Source of the DNA: Timema cristinae
Taxonomy: Eukaryota; Arthropoda; Insecta; Phasmatodea; Timematidae
Reading direction: 5' to 3'
NCBI GenBank assembly: GCA_039000515.1
Contig: JBCFYV010009882.1
Span: forward strand, 48,063,639 to 48,127,638
DNA: 64,000 nucleotides
Part shown: piece by piece, positions 47,086 through 59,065 of the stretch
How positions within the stretch are numbered: the stretch's first letter is position 1
Layout of the letters: every line of letters starts with the position of its first letter
Notes under the pieces: model-generated
Seen by the model: the letters and a program-made list of their open reading frames with translations, nothing else
What the model was told of the DNA's origin: nothing
Database searches by the model: none
Made by a program: the position numbers and the translations under genes

Positions 47086-47309
47086 TATATGAGGTGTACA
47101 TTTTATTAGGTCTACATGCCCACCAATGCTGGTGATTATATGCAGTTTATAAATAAACTCCGACAATCCATCATCAGAGCATGATTTATTAAGGAAACAA
47201 GCTTAAAATATAAAACAACCGAAGTCGCCTAGTGTTTATTCTGTGAGACAAATGTCAAATGAGGGAGCACGATATAAGCACAATAATACTCAGAATAGCA
47301 TAATTTTTC

Positions 47310-47555
47310 ATTTCATTTATTTGAGGTATTAAACGTGAACTATTTGTACTGATTGCTTATATCATCACACGTCTTATAAACTAATTTAATCTAGAACAGA
47401 CACAACATCAAGCCCCCAGCCGTTAATCCATCACTATGAAAGGGTATATCCTCATTTCATCAATGATAAATTTTTTGGCCATACAATGAATCAAACCTGG
47501 GACAATTAGCTAAGTAGAGAAACATGTTACCGACTGAGCTAGGGTGTCGGATTAA
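47310..47555 (-). mobile_element. SINE family D, full length
   Basis: Reverse complement starts CCGACACCCTAGCTCAGTCG, an A-box region like tRNA-Lys/Arg (TAGCTCAGTCGG). It continues with B box CCCAGGTTTGATTCATTG, body GTGATGGATTAACGGCTGGG, and 3' end TTAATACCTCAAATAAATGA. Confidence 0.85.
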
Positions 47556-47629
47556 GCACAGTTATCACCACAAATCCACGTGAAAAATACTGTGACTGTC
47601 TTCTAATATTGAGTGCGTGTGAGACATGT

Positions 47630-50600
47630 TAAGACTGTAGTAACGATAATAACATGGAGGGAGCGAGGTATATTGTTCACAGAGCTACTAGTAAGACTGT
47701 AATAACGATAATAACATGAATGGAGAGAGAGGCCTACTATTCACAGAGCTACTAGTAAGACCGTAATAACGATAATAACATGAATGGAGAGCGAGGCCTA
47801 CTGTTCACAGAACTACTAGTAAGACTGTAGTAACGATAATAACATGGAGAGAGAGCGAGGCCTACTGTTCACAGAACTACTAGTAAGACTGTAGTAACGA
47901 TAATAACATGAATGGAGAGCGAGGTCTACTGTTCGCAGAGCTACTAGTAAGACTGTAGTAACGATAATAACATGGAGAGAGCGCGAGGTCTACTGTTCAC
48001 AGAACTACTAGTAAGACTGTAGTAACGATAATAACATGGAGGGAGAGCGATGCCTACTGTTCACAGAACTACTAGTAAGACTGTAGTAACGATAATAACA
48101 TGAATGGAGAGCGAGGCCTACTGTTCACAGAGCTACTAGTAAGACTGTAGTAACGATAATAACATGGAGAGAAGAGCGAGGTCTACTGTTCACAGAACTA
48201 CTAGTAAGACTGTAGTAACGATAATAACATGAAGGGAGAGCGAGGCCTACTATTCACAGAGCTACTAGTAAGACTGTAGTAACGATAATAACATGGAGGG
48301 AGAGTGAGGCCTAATGTTCACAGAACTACTAGTTAGACTGTATTAACGATAATAACATGAATGGAGAACGAGGCCAACTATTCACAGAGCTAGTAGTAAG
48401 ACTGTAGTAACGATAATAACATGAAGGGAGAGTGAGGCCTACGGTTCACAGAACTACTAGTAAGACTGTAGTAACGATAATAACATGGAGAGAGAGCGAG
48501 GTCTACTGTTTACTGAACTACTAGTAAGACTGTAGTAACGATAATAACATGAATGGAGAGCGAGGCCTACTATTCACAGAACTACTAGTAAGACTGTAGT
48601 AACGATAAAAACATAAAGGGAGAGCGAGGCCTACTATTCACAGAGCTACTATTAAGACTGTAGTAACGATAATAACATGGAGGAAGCGAGGTCTAATATT
48701 TACTGAACTACTAGTTAGACTGTTGTAACGATAATAACATGAAGGGAGAGCGAGGCCTACTGTTCACAGAACTACTAGTAAGACTGTAGTAACGATAATA
48801 ACATGAAGGAGAAACGAGGCCTACTGTTCACAGAGCTACTAGTAAGACTGTAGTAACGATAATAACATGAATGGAGAGCGAGGCCAACTATTCACAGAGC
48901 TACTAGTAAGACTGTAGTAACGATAATAACATGAATGGAGAGCGAGGCCTACTATTCACAGAGCTACTAGTAAGACTGTAGTAACGATAATAACATGGAG
49001 GGAGAGCGAGGCCTACTGATCACAGAACTACTAGTAAGACTGTAGCAACGATAATAACATGGAGGAAGCAAGGTCTACTGTTTACTGAACTAATAGTAAG
49101 ACTGTAGTAACGATAATAACATGAAGGGAGAGTGAGGCCTAATGTTCACAGAACTACTAGTTAGACTGTAGTAACGATAATAACATGAATGGAGAACGAG
49201 GCCAACTATTCACAGAGCTAGTAGTAAGACTGTAGTAACGATAATAACATGAAGGGAGAGTGAGGCCTAATGTTCACAGAACTACTAGTTAGACTGTAGT
49301 AACGATAATAACATGAATGGAGAACGAGGCCAACTATTCACAGAGCTAGTAGTAAGACTGTAGTAACGATAATAACATGAAGGGAGAGTGAGGCCTACGG
49401 TTCACAGAACTACTAGTAAGACTGTAGCAACGATAATAACATGGAGGGAGAGAGAGGCCTACTGTTCAGAGAGCTTCTAGTAAGACTGTAGTAACGATAA
49501 TAACATGAATGGAGAGCTAGACCTACTGTTCACAGAGCTACTAGTAAGACTGTAGTAACGATAATAACATGGAGGAAGCGAGGTCTACTATTTACTGACT
49601 ACTAGTAAGACTGTAGTAACGATAATAACATGAAGGAGAGCAAAGCCTACTATTCACAGAGCTACTAGTAAGACTGTAGTAACGATAATAACATGGAGAG
49701 GAGAGCGAGGTCTACTGTTTACTGAACTACTAGTAAGACTGTAGTAACGATAATAACATGAATGGAGAGCGAGGCCTACTTTCACAGAACTACTAGTAAG
49801 ACTGTAGTAACGATAATAACATGAGAGGGAGAGCGAGGCCTACTGTTCACAAAACTACTAGTAAGTACTGTAGTAACATAATAACATGGAGGGAGAGTGA
49901 GGCCTACGGTTCACAGAACTACAAGTAAGACTGTAGAACGATAATAACATGGAGGGAGAGTGAGGCCTATGTTCAAGAATTTCTAGTAAGACTGTAGTAA
50001 CGATAATAAAAATGAAGGGAGAGTGAGGCCTACGGTTCACAGAACTACTAGTAAGACTGTAGCAACGATAATAAAATGAAGGGAGAGAGAGGCCTACTTT
50101 CACAGAGCTCTAGTAAGACTGTAGTAACGATAATAACATGAAGGGAGAGTGAGGCCTACGGTTCACAGAACTACTAGTAAGACTGTAGTAACGATAATAA
50201 CATGAAGGGAGAGTGAGGCCTACGGTTCACAGAACTACTAGTAATACTGTAGAACGATAATAACATGAAGGGAGAGCAAGGCCTACTATTCACAGAGCTA
50301 CTAGTAAGACTGTAGTAACGATAATAACATGGAGAGAGCGAGGTCTACTGTTTACTGAACTACTAGTAAGACTGTAGTAACGATAATAACATGGAGAAGC
50401 GAGGTCTACTGTTTACTGAACTACTAGTAAGACTGTAGTAACGATAATAACATAAATGGAGAGCGAGGCCTACTTTCACAGAACTACTAGTAAGACTGTA
50501 GTAACGATAATAACATGGAGGAGAGCGAGGCCTACTGTTCACAGAACTACTAGTAAGACTGTAGTAACGATAATAACATGAAGGAGAGTGAGGCCTACGG

Positions 50601-52306
50601 TTCACAGAAACTAGTAAGACTGTAGCAACGATAATAACATGGAGGGAGAGCGAGGCCTACTGTTCACAGAACTACTAGTAAGACTGTAGTAACGATAATA
50701 ACATGAAAGGAGAGTGAGGCCTACGGTTCACAGAACTACTAGTAAGACTGTAGCAACGATAATAACATGGAGGGAGAGAGAGGCCTACTGTTCAGAGAGC
50801 TTCTAGTAAGACTGTAGTAACGATAATAACATGAATGGAGAGCGAGACCTACTGTTCACAGAGCTACTAGTAAGACTGTAGTAACGATAATAACATGGAG
50901 GAAGCGAGGTCTACTATTTACTGAACTACTAGTAAGACTGTAGTAACGATAATAACATGAAGGGAGAGCAAAGCCTACTATTCACAGAGCTACTAGTAAG
51001 ACTGTAGTAACGATAATAACATGGAGAGAGAGCGAGGTCTACTGTTTACTGAACTACTAGTAAGACTGTAGTAACGATAATAACATGAATGGAGAGCGAG
51101 GCCTACTATTCACAGAACTACTAGTAAGACTGTAGTAACGATAATAACATGGAGGGAGAGCGAGGCCTACTGTTCACAAAACTACTAGTAATACTGTAGT
51201 AACAATAATAACATGAAGGGAGAGTGAGGCCTACGGTTCACAGAACTACAAGTAAGACTGTAGCAACGATAATAACATGGAGGGAGAGAGAGGCCTATTG
51301 TTCAGAGAGCTTCTAGTAAGACTGTAGTAACGATAATAACATGAAGGGAGAGTGAGGCCTACGGTTCACAGAACTACTAGTAAGACTGTAGCAACGATAA
51401 TAACATGGAGGGAGAGAAAGGCCTACTGTTCACAGAACTACTAGTAAGACTGGAGTAACGATAATAGTATGAAGGAAGAGCGAGGCCTACTGTTCAGAGA
51501 GCTACTAGTAAGACTGTAGTAACGATAATAACATGAAGGGAGAGCGAGGCCTACTGTTCACAGAACTACTAGTAAGACTTTAGTAACGATAATAACATGA
51601 AGGGAGAATGAGGCCTACTGTTCACAGAACTACCAGTAAGACTGTAGTAACGATAATAACATGAAGGGAGAGCGAGGCCTACTATTCACAGAACTACTAG
51701 TAAGACTGTATTAACGATAATAGCATGAAGGAAGAGCGAGGCCTACTGTTCAGAGAGCTACTAGTAAGACTGTAGTAACGATAATAACATGAAGGGAGAG
51801 CGAGGCCTACTGTTCACAGAACTACTAGTAAGACTGTAGTAACGATAATAACATGAAGGGAGAATGAGGCCTACTGTTCACAGAACTACCAGTAAGACTG
51901 TAGTAACGATAATAACATGAATGGAGAGCGAGGCCTACTATTCACAGAACTACTAGTAAGACTGTAGTAACGATAATAACATGAAGGGAGAGCGAGGCCT
52001 ACTGTTCACAGAACTACTAGTAAGACTGTAGTAACGATAATAACATGGAGGGAGAGTGAGGCCTACTTTTCACAGAACTACTAGTAAGACTGTAGTAACG
52101 ATAATAGCATGAAGGGAGAGTGAGGCCTACTGTTCACAGAACTACCAGTAAGACTGTAGTAACGATAATAACATGAAGGGAGAGCGAGGCCTACTGTTCA
52201 CAGAACTACTAGTAAGATTGTGACGGGGAGCGATGTCTTTTGTTAACTTAACTACTAGTAAAACTGTAACGGGAAGTGAGGTATTCTGTTCACAAAACTA
52301 TTAGAC
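47630..52306. repeat. Large satellite-like array, ~64-bp unit, roughly 70 copies
   Basis: The unit is approximately CTACTAGTAAGACTGTAGTA then ACGATAATAACATGAAGGGA then GAGCGAGGCCTACTGTTCAC and AGAA. The first half is very constant; the GGAGAG...GGCCTACTG half varies and defines unit types. Ordered blocks of unit types recur: nine types in the same order start near 49380 and again near 50704, and a four-unit block near 51470 repeats near 51725. So the array grew by unequal exchange of multi-unit blocks. The last copies decay (from 52215). 64 is not a multiple of three, and the short frames in it are not genes. Confidence 0.97.
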
Positions 52307-52773
52307 TAGAACCATTTTTATTAATAGGCTGACTTAAACTTAGAGAATTTAAGTTAACTGATTACACTTTTTCTCAAACACAAATAAGTTTATCTTACAC
52401 GACGGTTAAAGAAGCATCGTTCTCATTAAATCGTTGATATTCATTCCTATTCCCCAAAAATAAATGTTAACCTTCTATTGGATATTATTTTCATTCAATT
52501 ACGCTACAGTATTGTAGATTAGGTTAAGGTGTGTTTGAAACAAGTACATAAACACTCTATTAGGTGTTCAAATCTGAAACGTAACAGAACTGTACTGAGT
52601 AGATGAAAAATTCAAATTGGTACAAAAAAATTAACTCTTCTTTCCATTATATTTTTTAGGTTCAATTTATTCAGTAATATTATTTTATTTCCAAAATCCT
52701 ATCATACTTTTAACTATTTCCTGGTCAGATTAGGACAAAAATATTACACCTCCTCTCACTACTTGTTTGAGCT

Positions 52774-52837
<64 letters not shown>

Positions 52838-53134
52838 TATGTTAATGTATTTATATATAAACTATGTTAAGATACATATATATATGAACTATGTCAATGT
52901 AATAGAAATAAGTAAATATGCTTTCTTTGGCATAGAGGAGGAGAAAGGAAACACATTTGTGAAAAAACACTCTCAGTACACTTGTCCTTCCTGTCATCTG
53001 CAAACCAAAATATTTCTTTACTTCTTATAATATAACTTTATTCTATTATCTAAAAATGTGTATTCCACCTTCTAATTTATTTCAATAAATTTAAATTATA
53101 TTTATTAAGTTTTAACGAATCTTACTTAATTGTA
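52307..53134. other. Non-coding stretch with (TA)n
   Basis: A (TA)n microsatellite of about 29 units lies at 52780-52837, preceded by CACACACACA. No gene; the 87-codon plus-strand frame starts in the microsatellite. Confidence 0.6.
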
Positions 53135-53192
53135 TTAATCACTTCCACTCTAGCGTACAACCCTAACCGGAAGTAAGATGTGGTGCTAAAAG
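53135..53192 (+). mobile_element. Solo 3' tail of SINE A/B type
   Basis: CTAGCGTACAACCCTAACCG then GAAGTAAGATGTGGTGCTAA. Only the shared tail is present: an extreme 5' truncation, or the 3' end of the partner LINE. Confidence 0.7.
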
Positions 53193-54591
53193 AAATTACA
53201 TTTTATTCACCTTAATAGGCATACCTTTAATTATTTGTGTTATCAACTTAAAATAAAGTTTTAAGTTTAATAAACTAGTAACCTTTAAAGTTATAAACAA
53301 AGTATAGTACTTAAGATTTAGAAGCTTACGAGATTATCTATTACTAAATGAAGATATACCCAATTGGTATTAAGAAGCAGTGCAAAAAACAAAATGCAGG
53401 AGTTTGATATATTTGGATTCAAAGTCTTGTGCCCTTTATCTAGGCAGGATAACAAATCAGTTTACAAAGTGGAAACATAGTTATTTTATTAATTATATTT
53501 GAAGGGCGACTTCCGAGCCCACTAACACTACTTACAGAATAAGTTAATTCAATAAAATACATAGCATTCCATCCTCTTATCGATCAATGTATCCTTGTGA
53601 AAGGGGAGGCCATGTCAGGAATCGAAACCATGACCTTTTTCTCATTTGACACATCCACTACTGTATTTGACTGAACAAGGGTGATGGGTGAGTATTTTGT
53701 GACATGATACAAAGTTGCTAAATATACAGTTCTTAGGTTGGGTTGATGTCAGGGCTCTGTGATTGCCCTGATACTGCACTTCGAGCCGAGCTTGTCATTA
53801 AAGCTTGGGTTCGAGATCGAAAGTTTAGTAGGTTAATTGCAATAAATATTTTACCAATCTTACCATATTCAAATAAAAAAGAAATTACAATTTCATACTC
53901 TTTACTAATAATATTGTTTAGACGTCTTATTTCTCATTTTAAATTATGAATATCAAATTTTAAAAACATTAAAAATTGAATTGAAATACGATTCTTAGAA
54001 AGATAAGTTCTAGCTAGAGCACATACATAGCGCATGCGCAACTGCGCATATAGGAATGGAATTGGAACAGAATAAGTGATCATACGCGCGATTATTACAT
54101 TAAGTACTAATAAACGAAATATGAAACCATTCAGATTTTTAACTGCTTGTGATTCTTACGTTTTATTATAAAGTAATTAAAGTTACGGAAGCTTATTTTT
54201 GGGAAATATTATATATTAAATCAAAAATCAATATTTTCCCTTTTTAAACTTTATTTTTAAAAGTATTTACCATTTATAAAAATGGTTGTCATTCTTATTT
54301 TAAGAACATGTACTGTTCTTATACATTTTTATAACCTCACATTTTAAATATGTATTATTTATATTTTATGTTTCTTTTGACTGTTCATATTTTAAACATC
54401 CTGTTTTACTTTTAAAATAAATAAATAAAATATGCTCTTAGCATTTTAAATCATAAATATCCTAAACTCAAACCTAACTCGAACTCGGGAGCGTTTTGAA
54501 ATACTCGACTCAAGTCTGACTCGAAAGAAATATCCCAAGCTCGCAGACCTTAGTTGGGTATTATGGTGAATTTATTTCACATTGTCACCCT
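53193..54591. other. Non-coding stretch with possible inverted CTCGAG-rich ends
   Basis: Near 53776-53820 (CACTTCGAGCCGAGCTTGTC, GCTTGGGTTCGAG) and near 54478-54545 (CTCGAACTCGGGAGC, CTCGACTCAAG, CCCAAGCTCG) there are related motifs in inverted orientation. A worn element of about 770 bp may lie between them. No gene supported. Confidence 0.4.
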
Positions 54592-54805
54592 CTTTGATGG
54601 AACAGCGGACTATATATCAATCTCGTAAATTATATACAGCTGGTGATGGGGAGTTCAGGGTGTGATTCCCAGAAGGGTGTTATGATGTCGTTCACTTCTA
54701 GTCGTTTTCTCACCCTTCCTCAGTTAAGATGTTGGTACATTTACTCTAAATGTTACCATACTCATCCCTACTTCAATAGTGTATTCAATGGTGGCTAATT
54801 TGGAC
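54592..54805 (+). mobile_element. SINE family A, degenerate
   Basis: GATGGGGAGTTCAGGGTGTG then ATTCCCAGAAGGGTGTTATG, body CTAGTCGTTTTCTCACCCTT; near the end GACGGGTAAAAG replaces the usual tail. Confidence 0.7.
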
Positions 54806-55087
54806 GGGTAAAAGGAAGCGGGACAAATAATTCACTCCCCATCGCTGGTAGAGGTAGTTGGAAGGGTGATACTAGAATGACGTTCAAAAAGATTATATAG
54901 GTATATTTTTTTTACATTTTATCCATAGTCATTTCCCTACCGGCTCTTTTTTTTTATTAATTGTTCCTCCCACACCCTTATTGCTATTACCTTAGGTTTC
55001 CTGTCATTTTGTATTTTCATTATTAGTTTTTAAGCATGTATTGGTGTTTTTAATTAGGTTTTTATTAGGACCGCATGAAGCCCATTT

Positions 55088-55478
55088 GGTTTATACACAT
55101 ATATACTAATTACGCTGATGATTTTACTGATTAGGAAGGCTATTATTAAAGGGAGGAAGTGTATCACCGTTTTCTTGGAGGAATAGTAGAAAACCATTTT
55201 GTAAAATCACGAGATTATAAACTTGAGCAGATGAGCAAGATGGGAGATGGGTAAATTGGCCGGCCAGCAATCAGAAAAAACAGCGCGGCGTATCAAGGCA
55301 TAGCTTAGCTTAGCTTAGCTTAGCTTTCTGGGTGAGCCAACACATTTACATATATTTCCCACTATTTTTCTAAGGAGTTAAAAGAGCAAATCTTTGCTTA
55401 GCTTAGTTTAGCTTAGCTTATCTTAGCTTAGCGTTCTGTGTGTACCGGCCTTTAGACCATGCGGCCACCGAAGTGGGT
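55088..55478 (-). mobile_element. SINE family A with internal (TTAGC)n expansions
   Basis: Reverse complement starts CCACTTCGGTGGCCGCATGG then TCTAAAGGCC and ends in the body near 55088-55200 (GGTTTTCTACTATTCCTCCA). Between these parts are two (TTAGC)n runs, 55301-55326 and 55398-55432, and a non-SINE segment. It is either two SINE fragments or one SINE split by another insertion. Confidence 0.7.
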
Positions 55479-55789
55479 ATTTTGATGATTATAACGCAAG
55501 TGATCTCTTTTGTGTCAATACGTCTCTAAATCAAATAATAGCTAGTAGCCACAACTCTAGAAAAATAGGCTATTGATGAAAAACAACTTTAGTTAAAATA
55601 TATTTTACTTAATTATTATAATGTAATATTTTCTACAGCCAATATAAGTCAATGTGATTATTTTCCACATGAGTTACAGTTTAAATTATAAGCTTTAATT
55701 GAATATTGCTCTTCTTAGTGTAATTTATTATGGATCATGCAAGTGTATATGCTTAAATTATTTTGCATGCACCGCAGTCTCGATATTTC

Positions 55790-56090
55790 AATAGTTCAGA
55801 AAGGGTGACCTGGTGGTCTAGGGGTAAGGTGTCAGAAATCTGTGCTGGCGGCCGGGGTTCAATCCTCGGTCCCGGCACAGATTTATCTGATTTCCAAACC
55901 CTTCCTACACCTCTGACAAGACATCTTGTGAATGTGTGGAATGCCAGGACGCCACCGTGGTTCGGATTCCACGTTAAACTGTAGGTCCTCCATTTCATCT
56001 CACAATCACCCTACCATTACACATTAGCGTAAGTGCGTATAACCCGAACGGATAGTAAGACGCGGTGCTAATAATAATAATAGTTCAGAA
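55790..56090 (+). mobile_element. SINE family B, full length, perfect target duplication, nested in a foldback
   Basis: Perfect 12-bp direct repeats AATAGTTCAGAA at 55790-55801 and 56079-56090 bracket a complete copy. The head is GGGTGACCTGGTGGTCTAGG then GGTAAGGTG. The B box is GGGTTCAATCCTCGG, and the body holds CACCGTGGTTCGGATTCCAC. The tail CGAACGGATAGTAAGACGCG is followed by four TAA units. The target is the left tip of the foldback ending at 56268. Confidence 0.97.
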
Positions 56091-56268
56091 CCGGGCCCAT
56101 ATTGAACTATCGAAAACCCGAAATACATAGAATAACCGGAAAAACAACCACTAATGCTAGCATGTTTTTAAGTGTATAAAGAAAAACATGCGATGATTAG
56201 TTGTTTTTTCCGGCTATTCAATGTATTTTGGGTTTTAAATAGTTATATATGGGCCCGGTTCTGAACTA
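56081..56268. mobile_element. Foldback MITE, ~90-bp arms
   Basis: The left arm TAGTTCAGAACCGGGCCCAT... and the right arm ...ATGGGCCCGGTTCTGAACTA pair almost throughout. The inner parts AATAACCGGAAAAACAACCA and its inverse TAGTTGTTTTTTCCGGCTAT show some mismatches. The loop is about 10 bp near 56170-56182. TA flanks both tips. It has no coding capacity. Confidence 0.9.
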
Positions 56269-56798
56269 CCAAACTATCTAAACTGCTGTGCATAAAAAAT
56301 AATCCAAGCATGCACTTGCGTGATCCATGAAGAATCACGCTAATGAGAGCAATATTTATTTACAGCTTGTAATTAAAATTGTAAGTTCATTTGGCTTTCT
56401 GTCTATCTGTCTAACTGCCTGTCTGTCCTTTTGCTATGTACCCATCTGTCTGTTCATTCAGCTGTTTATCCATATATTCCCAGGCTACAGCTGAAACTGT
56501 TTCATGGATTTCTTTCAAACTTAATTTTCATATCTAAAGGTCATACCTCAGGAGTTTGTTTTTAATCCTAGCCTCAAATTATGAGGAATATAATGATGAC
56601 TTATTTTTGAAAATACTAAATTTTTTGAAAATGGCTTTAATTATTTTGTTTAAAAAGTATATCTGGGGAGTGTTTTCCCTACATTAGAAATAATACTTTA
56701 TACTTTTTTTCTGAGGGATGGGTATAAAGGTATGACTAAGGGTAGTTTATAGATAACTGATTTATGACAATTTGTTTATCAAACTATAATCCAAAAAC

Positions 56799-57117
56799 AT
56801 TAAAACGAAAGGGTGACCTGGTGGTCTAGGGGTAAGGTGTCAGACTTCTATGCTGGCGGCCGGTGTTCAATCCTTGGTCCCGGCAAAGATTTATCTGATT
56901 ACCAAACCCTTCCTTCACCTCTGACAAGACATCTTGTGAATGTGGGGAATGCCAGGCCACCACCGTGGTTCGGATTCCACGTTAAACTGTAGGTCCTTCA
57001 TTTCATCTCACAATCACCCTACCATTACACCTTAGCGTAAGTGCGTATAACCCGAGTGGGTAGTAAGACGCGGTGCTAATAATAATAATAATGATAATAA
57101 TAATAATTAAAACGAAA
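56799..57117 (+). mobile_element. SINE family B, full length, perfect target duplication
   Basis: Perfect 12-bp repeats ATTAAAACGAAA at 56799-56810 and 57106-57117. The head, body and shared tail are complete and the (TAA)n end has one TGA interruption. It is inserted in the 140-bp array. Confidence 0.97.
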
Positions 57118-57726
57118 CCCACTCAAGTACTCACTCATCAGCGTATTTCCCCAACTCCTGACCCTGTAAACTTGAAATTTTTCTTGGCATCAAGGTAGTG
57201 AGACTGCCCCATATAACCAGAAAATTATAAAACTGGGAGATTTCAAAATAGGGTTCGGGGAAGGGCTTATATGAGTAAAAAGCTTTTTAAATGAAGTATA
57301 GATTAAAATCTTGCATACAAGTAGATAGACAACTCCAGATAATAAAATTGATCTTAAAGTTGAAATTTCTAAGAGGGGATTGGATAAAGAGGTGACGGGT
57401 TCAACATATTAAAAACTAATAATAAACAACTACTCCCCAAAGTGTTAGAGTACTTAAACTCTGCAGGCAACTAAGTATAAAGATCACTCCAAATAAATAT
57501 AAAAGGCTTGAAATATTTAATATTTAACTTTTACTTAGGAAACGGGGGATGTGGGAGTTATAAAAAATAAACACTATTAGGCGTGGGATAAAATGTATAT
57601 TTGGCAGGCAGAAGGACAATTCTAGATAACCATATTTTTCTTAAAAATCGATATATCTATGTAGGGGATGTTTAAAACTGGTCAGAATGGGTTACAATTT
57701 CCAAAACTAATAGGAACTATTTTTTT

Positions 57727-57775
57727 TAGCACCGCGTCTTACTATACGTACCGGTTATTCACTTTAATAGAAACA
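57727..57775 (-). mobile_element. Solo 3' tail of SINE A/B type
   Basis: TTAGCACCGCGTCTTACTAT then ACGTACCGGTTATTCACTTT, on the minus strand. The sequence beyond it does not match either SINE body. Confidence 0.7.
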
Positions 57776-58757
57776 ATTACTTTTCTATGTTTGTGGTAGA
57801 AAATTTAAATTCGGAAAAAGGTATAAAGACTTCTCCGAATAACCATTTAAGACTGAAGATTTTTAACGGAGGAAATAGGGAAGGTTGAGCAAAAAGTAAA
57901 ACCCTTTAAAGTGAGGTAGAAAATTAAAATTTGTCAGAAATGTAGAAAGATTACACCAATAATAAAATAAGTGTACACGAATAACAAAATAAGTGATAAA
58001 TAATTATTATTTATAAAGGTGAACTGGTGAAATGGGGAATTTCAAAATTACCAAAAAGAAAATAACAACTTACTCCTCAGTGTAGTAAAAAATTGTAATT
58101 TGTCAGGCACGTAAAAGAACCAATCCAAACAACCATCACGGTCGAATCCCTAGCTTTCAAAATGAACGGGGAAGTAGAGTCCCCTCAAGATTCCTAAAAC
58201 TAATATAATATATACTTTTTGGTGTGATATAAAATGGAAGTTCAACACGTAAGTCAATAGACCCTCCCGAAGAGTCTAACGATGTCTGAACAAAACGAAT
58301 TTTCAAATCGAAGCCCGGTAAATGAAAGAGCTTTAAATTTATACACTTAATATATAACACTACTTTTACTATGGTAAAAATTTAAATCAGGCAATTACGT
58401 AAATAAACCATTTAATATCATTAAATAAATCTTAAATTTAAAATGGAAATTTGGGAACTGAAATAAATGGAGGGGGGATAGTAGGCCTAGCTTTAAATCT
58501 TTCTAAATTTAATATAAAATCTTCTTTTCGGCACGGAAGAAAATTTAAATGTAGGCTACCAAGTTAATTGTCAAAGACCACTCCACAACAACTATAAAAG
58601 CTGGGACGTTTATAATTTAAAACTAGGGCTGGGAAGTGACTAGTGAAAATAAAAACTTCTTTATATGGAAGAAAAAATTTTAATTTTGAATAGTTAGACG
58701 AAAAATATCTAAAAATAAACAAATATAGAAACTGAATCTCTAGTTTTTATATTAATT

Positions 58758-59065
58758 TGTTATCTTAAGGGTGACCTGGTGGTCTAGGGGTAAGGTGTCG
58801 AACTTCTGTGCTTGGGGTCCGGGGTTCAATCCTCGGTCCAGGCACAGATTTATCTGATTGCCAAACCCGTCCTTCACCTCTGACAAGACATCTTGTGAAT
58901 GTGGGGAATGCCTAGCCTCCACCGTGGTTCGGATTCCACGTTAAACTGTAGGTCCTCCCTTTCATCTCACAATCACCCTACCATTACACATTAGCGTAAG
59001 TGCGTATAACCCGAACGGGTAGTAAGACGCGGTGCTAATAATAATAATAATAATGTTATCTTAAG
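58758..59065 (+). mobile_element. SINE family B, full length, perfect target duplication
   Basis: Perfect 12-bp repeats TGTTATCTTAAG at 58758-58769 and 59054-59065. Complete head, CACCGTGGTTCGGATTCCAC body, tail CCGAACGGGTAGTAAGACGC and a (TAA)n end of about six units. Confidence 0.97.

Larger units (their letters stand above)
56390..58757 (+). repeat. Second array of diverged ~140-bp units, interrupted by SINEs
   Basis: Starts with a CTGTCTATCTGTCTAACTGC-type microsatellite. The first unit (56560-56790) shares AAATGGCTTTAA, GTATATCTGGGGAGTGTTT and AAGGGTAGTTTA with the array at 26530. Later units are marked by a recurrent AG.CAACTCCA.ATAA..A-type core, near 57325, 57483, 57616, 57830, 57948, 58115, 58262, 58402, 58575 and 58700. 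A SINE B (56799-57117) and a SINE tail (57727-57775) lie inside. Divergence is high. Confidence 0.7.

Noticed and set aside
46708..47166. Minus-strand open frame of 152 codons
   Set aside because: It reads through an antisense SINE A scrap (46985-47085), has no domain, and its composition matches the AT-rich background.
49858..50605. Minus-strand frames rich in NRRPHSPS-like repeats
   Set aside because: These are translations of the 64-bp array. The unit length is not a multiple of three, and the frames exist only where single-base losses happen to keep them open.
47630..52306. CRISPR-like array
   Set aside because: The repeats are contiguous variable units without spacers, in a eukaryotic context.
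55301..55432. Interstitial telomere repeat
   Set aside because: The motif is TTAGC, not TTAGG or TTAGGC, and the runs are short and lie next to a SINE.
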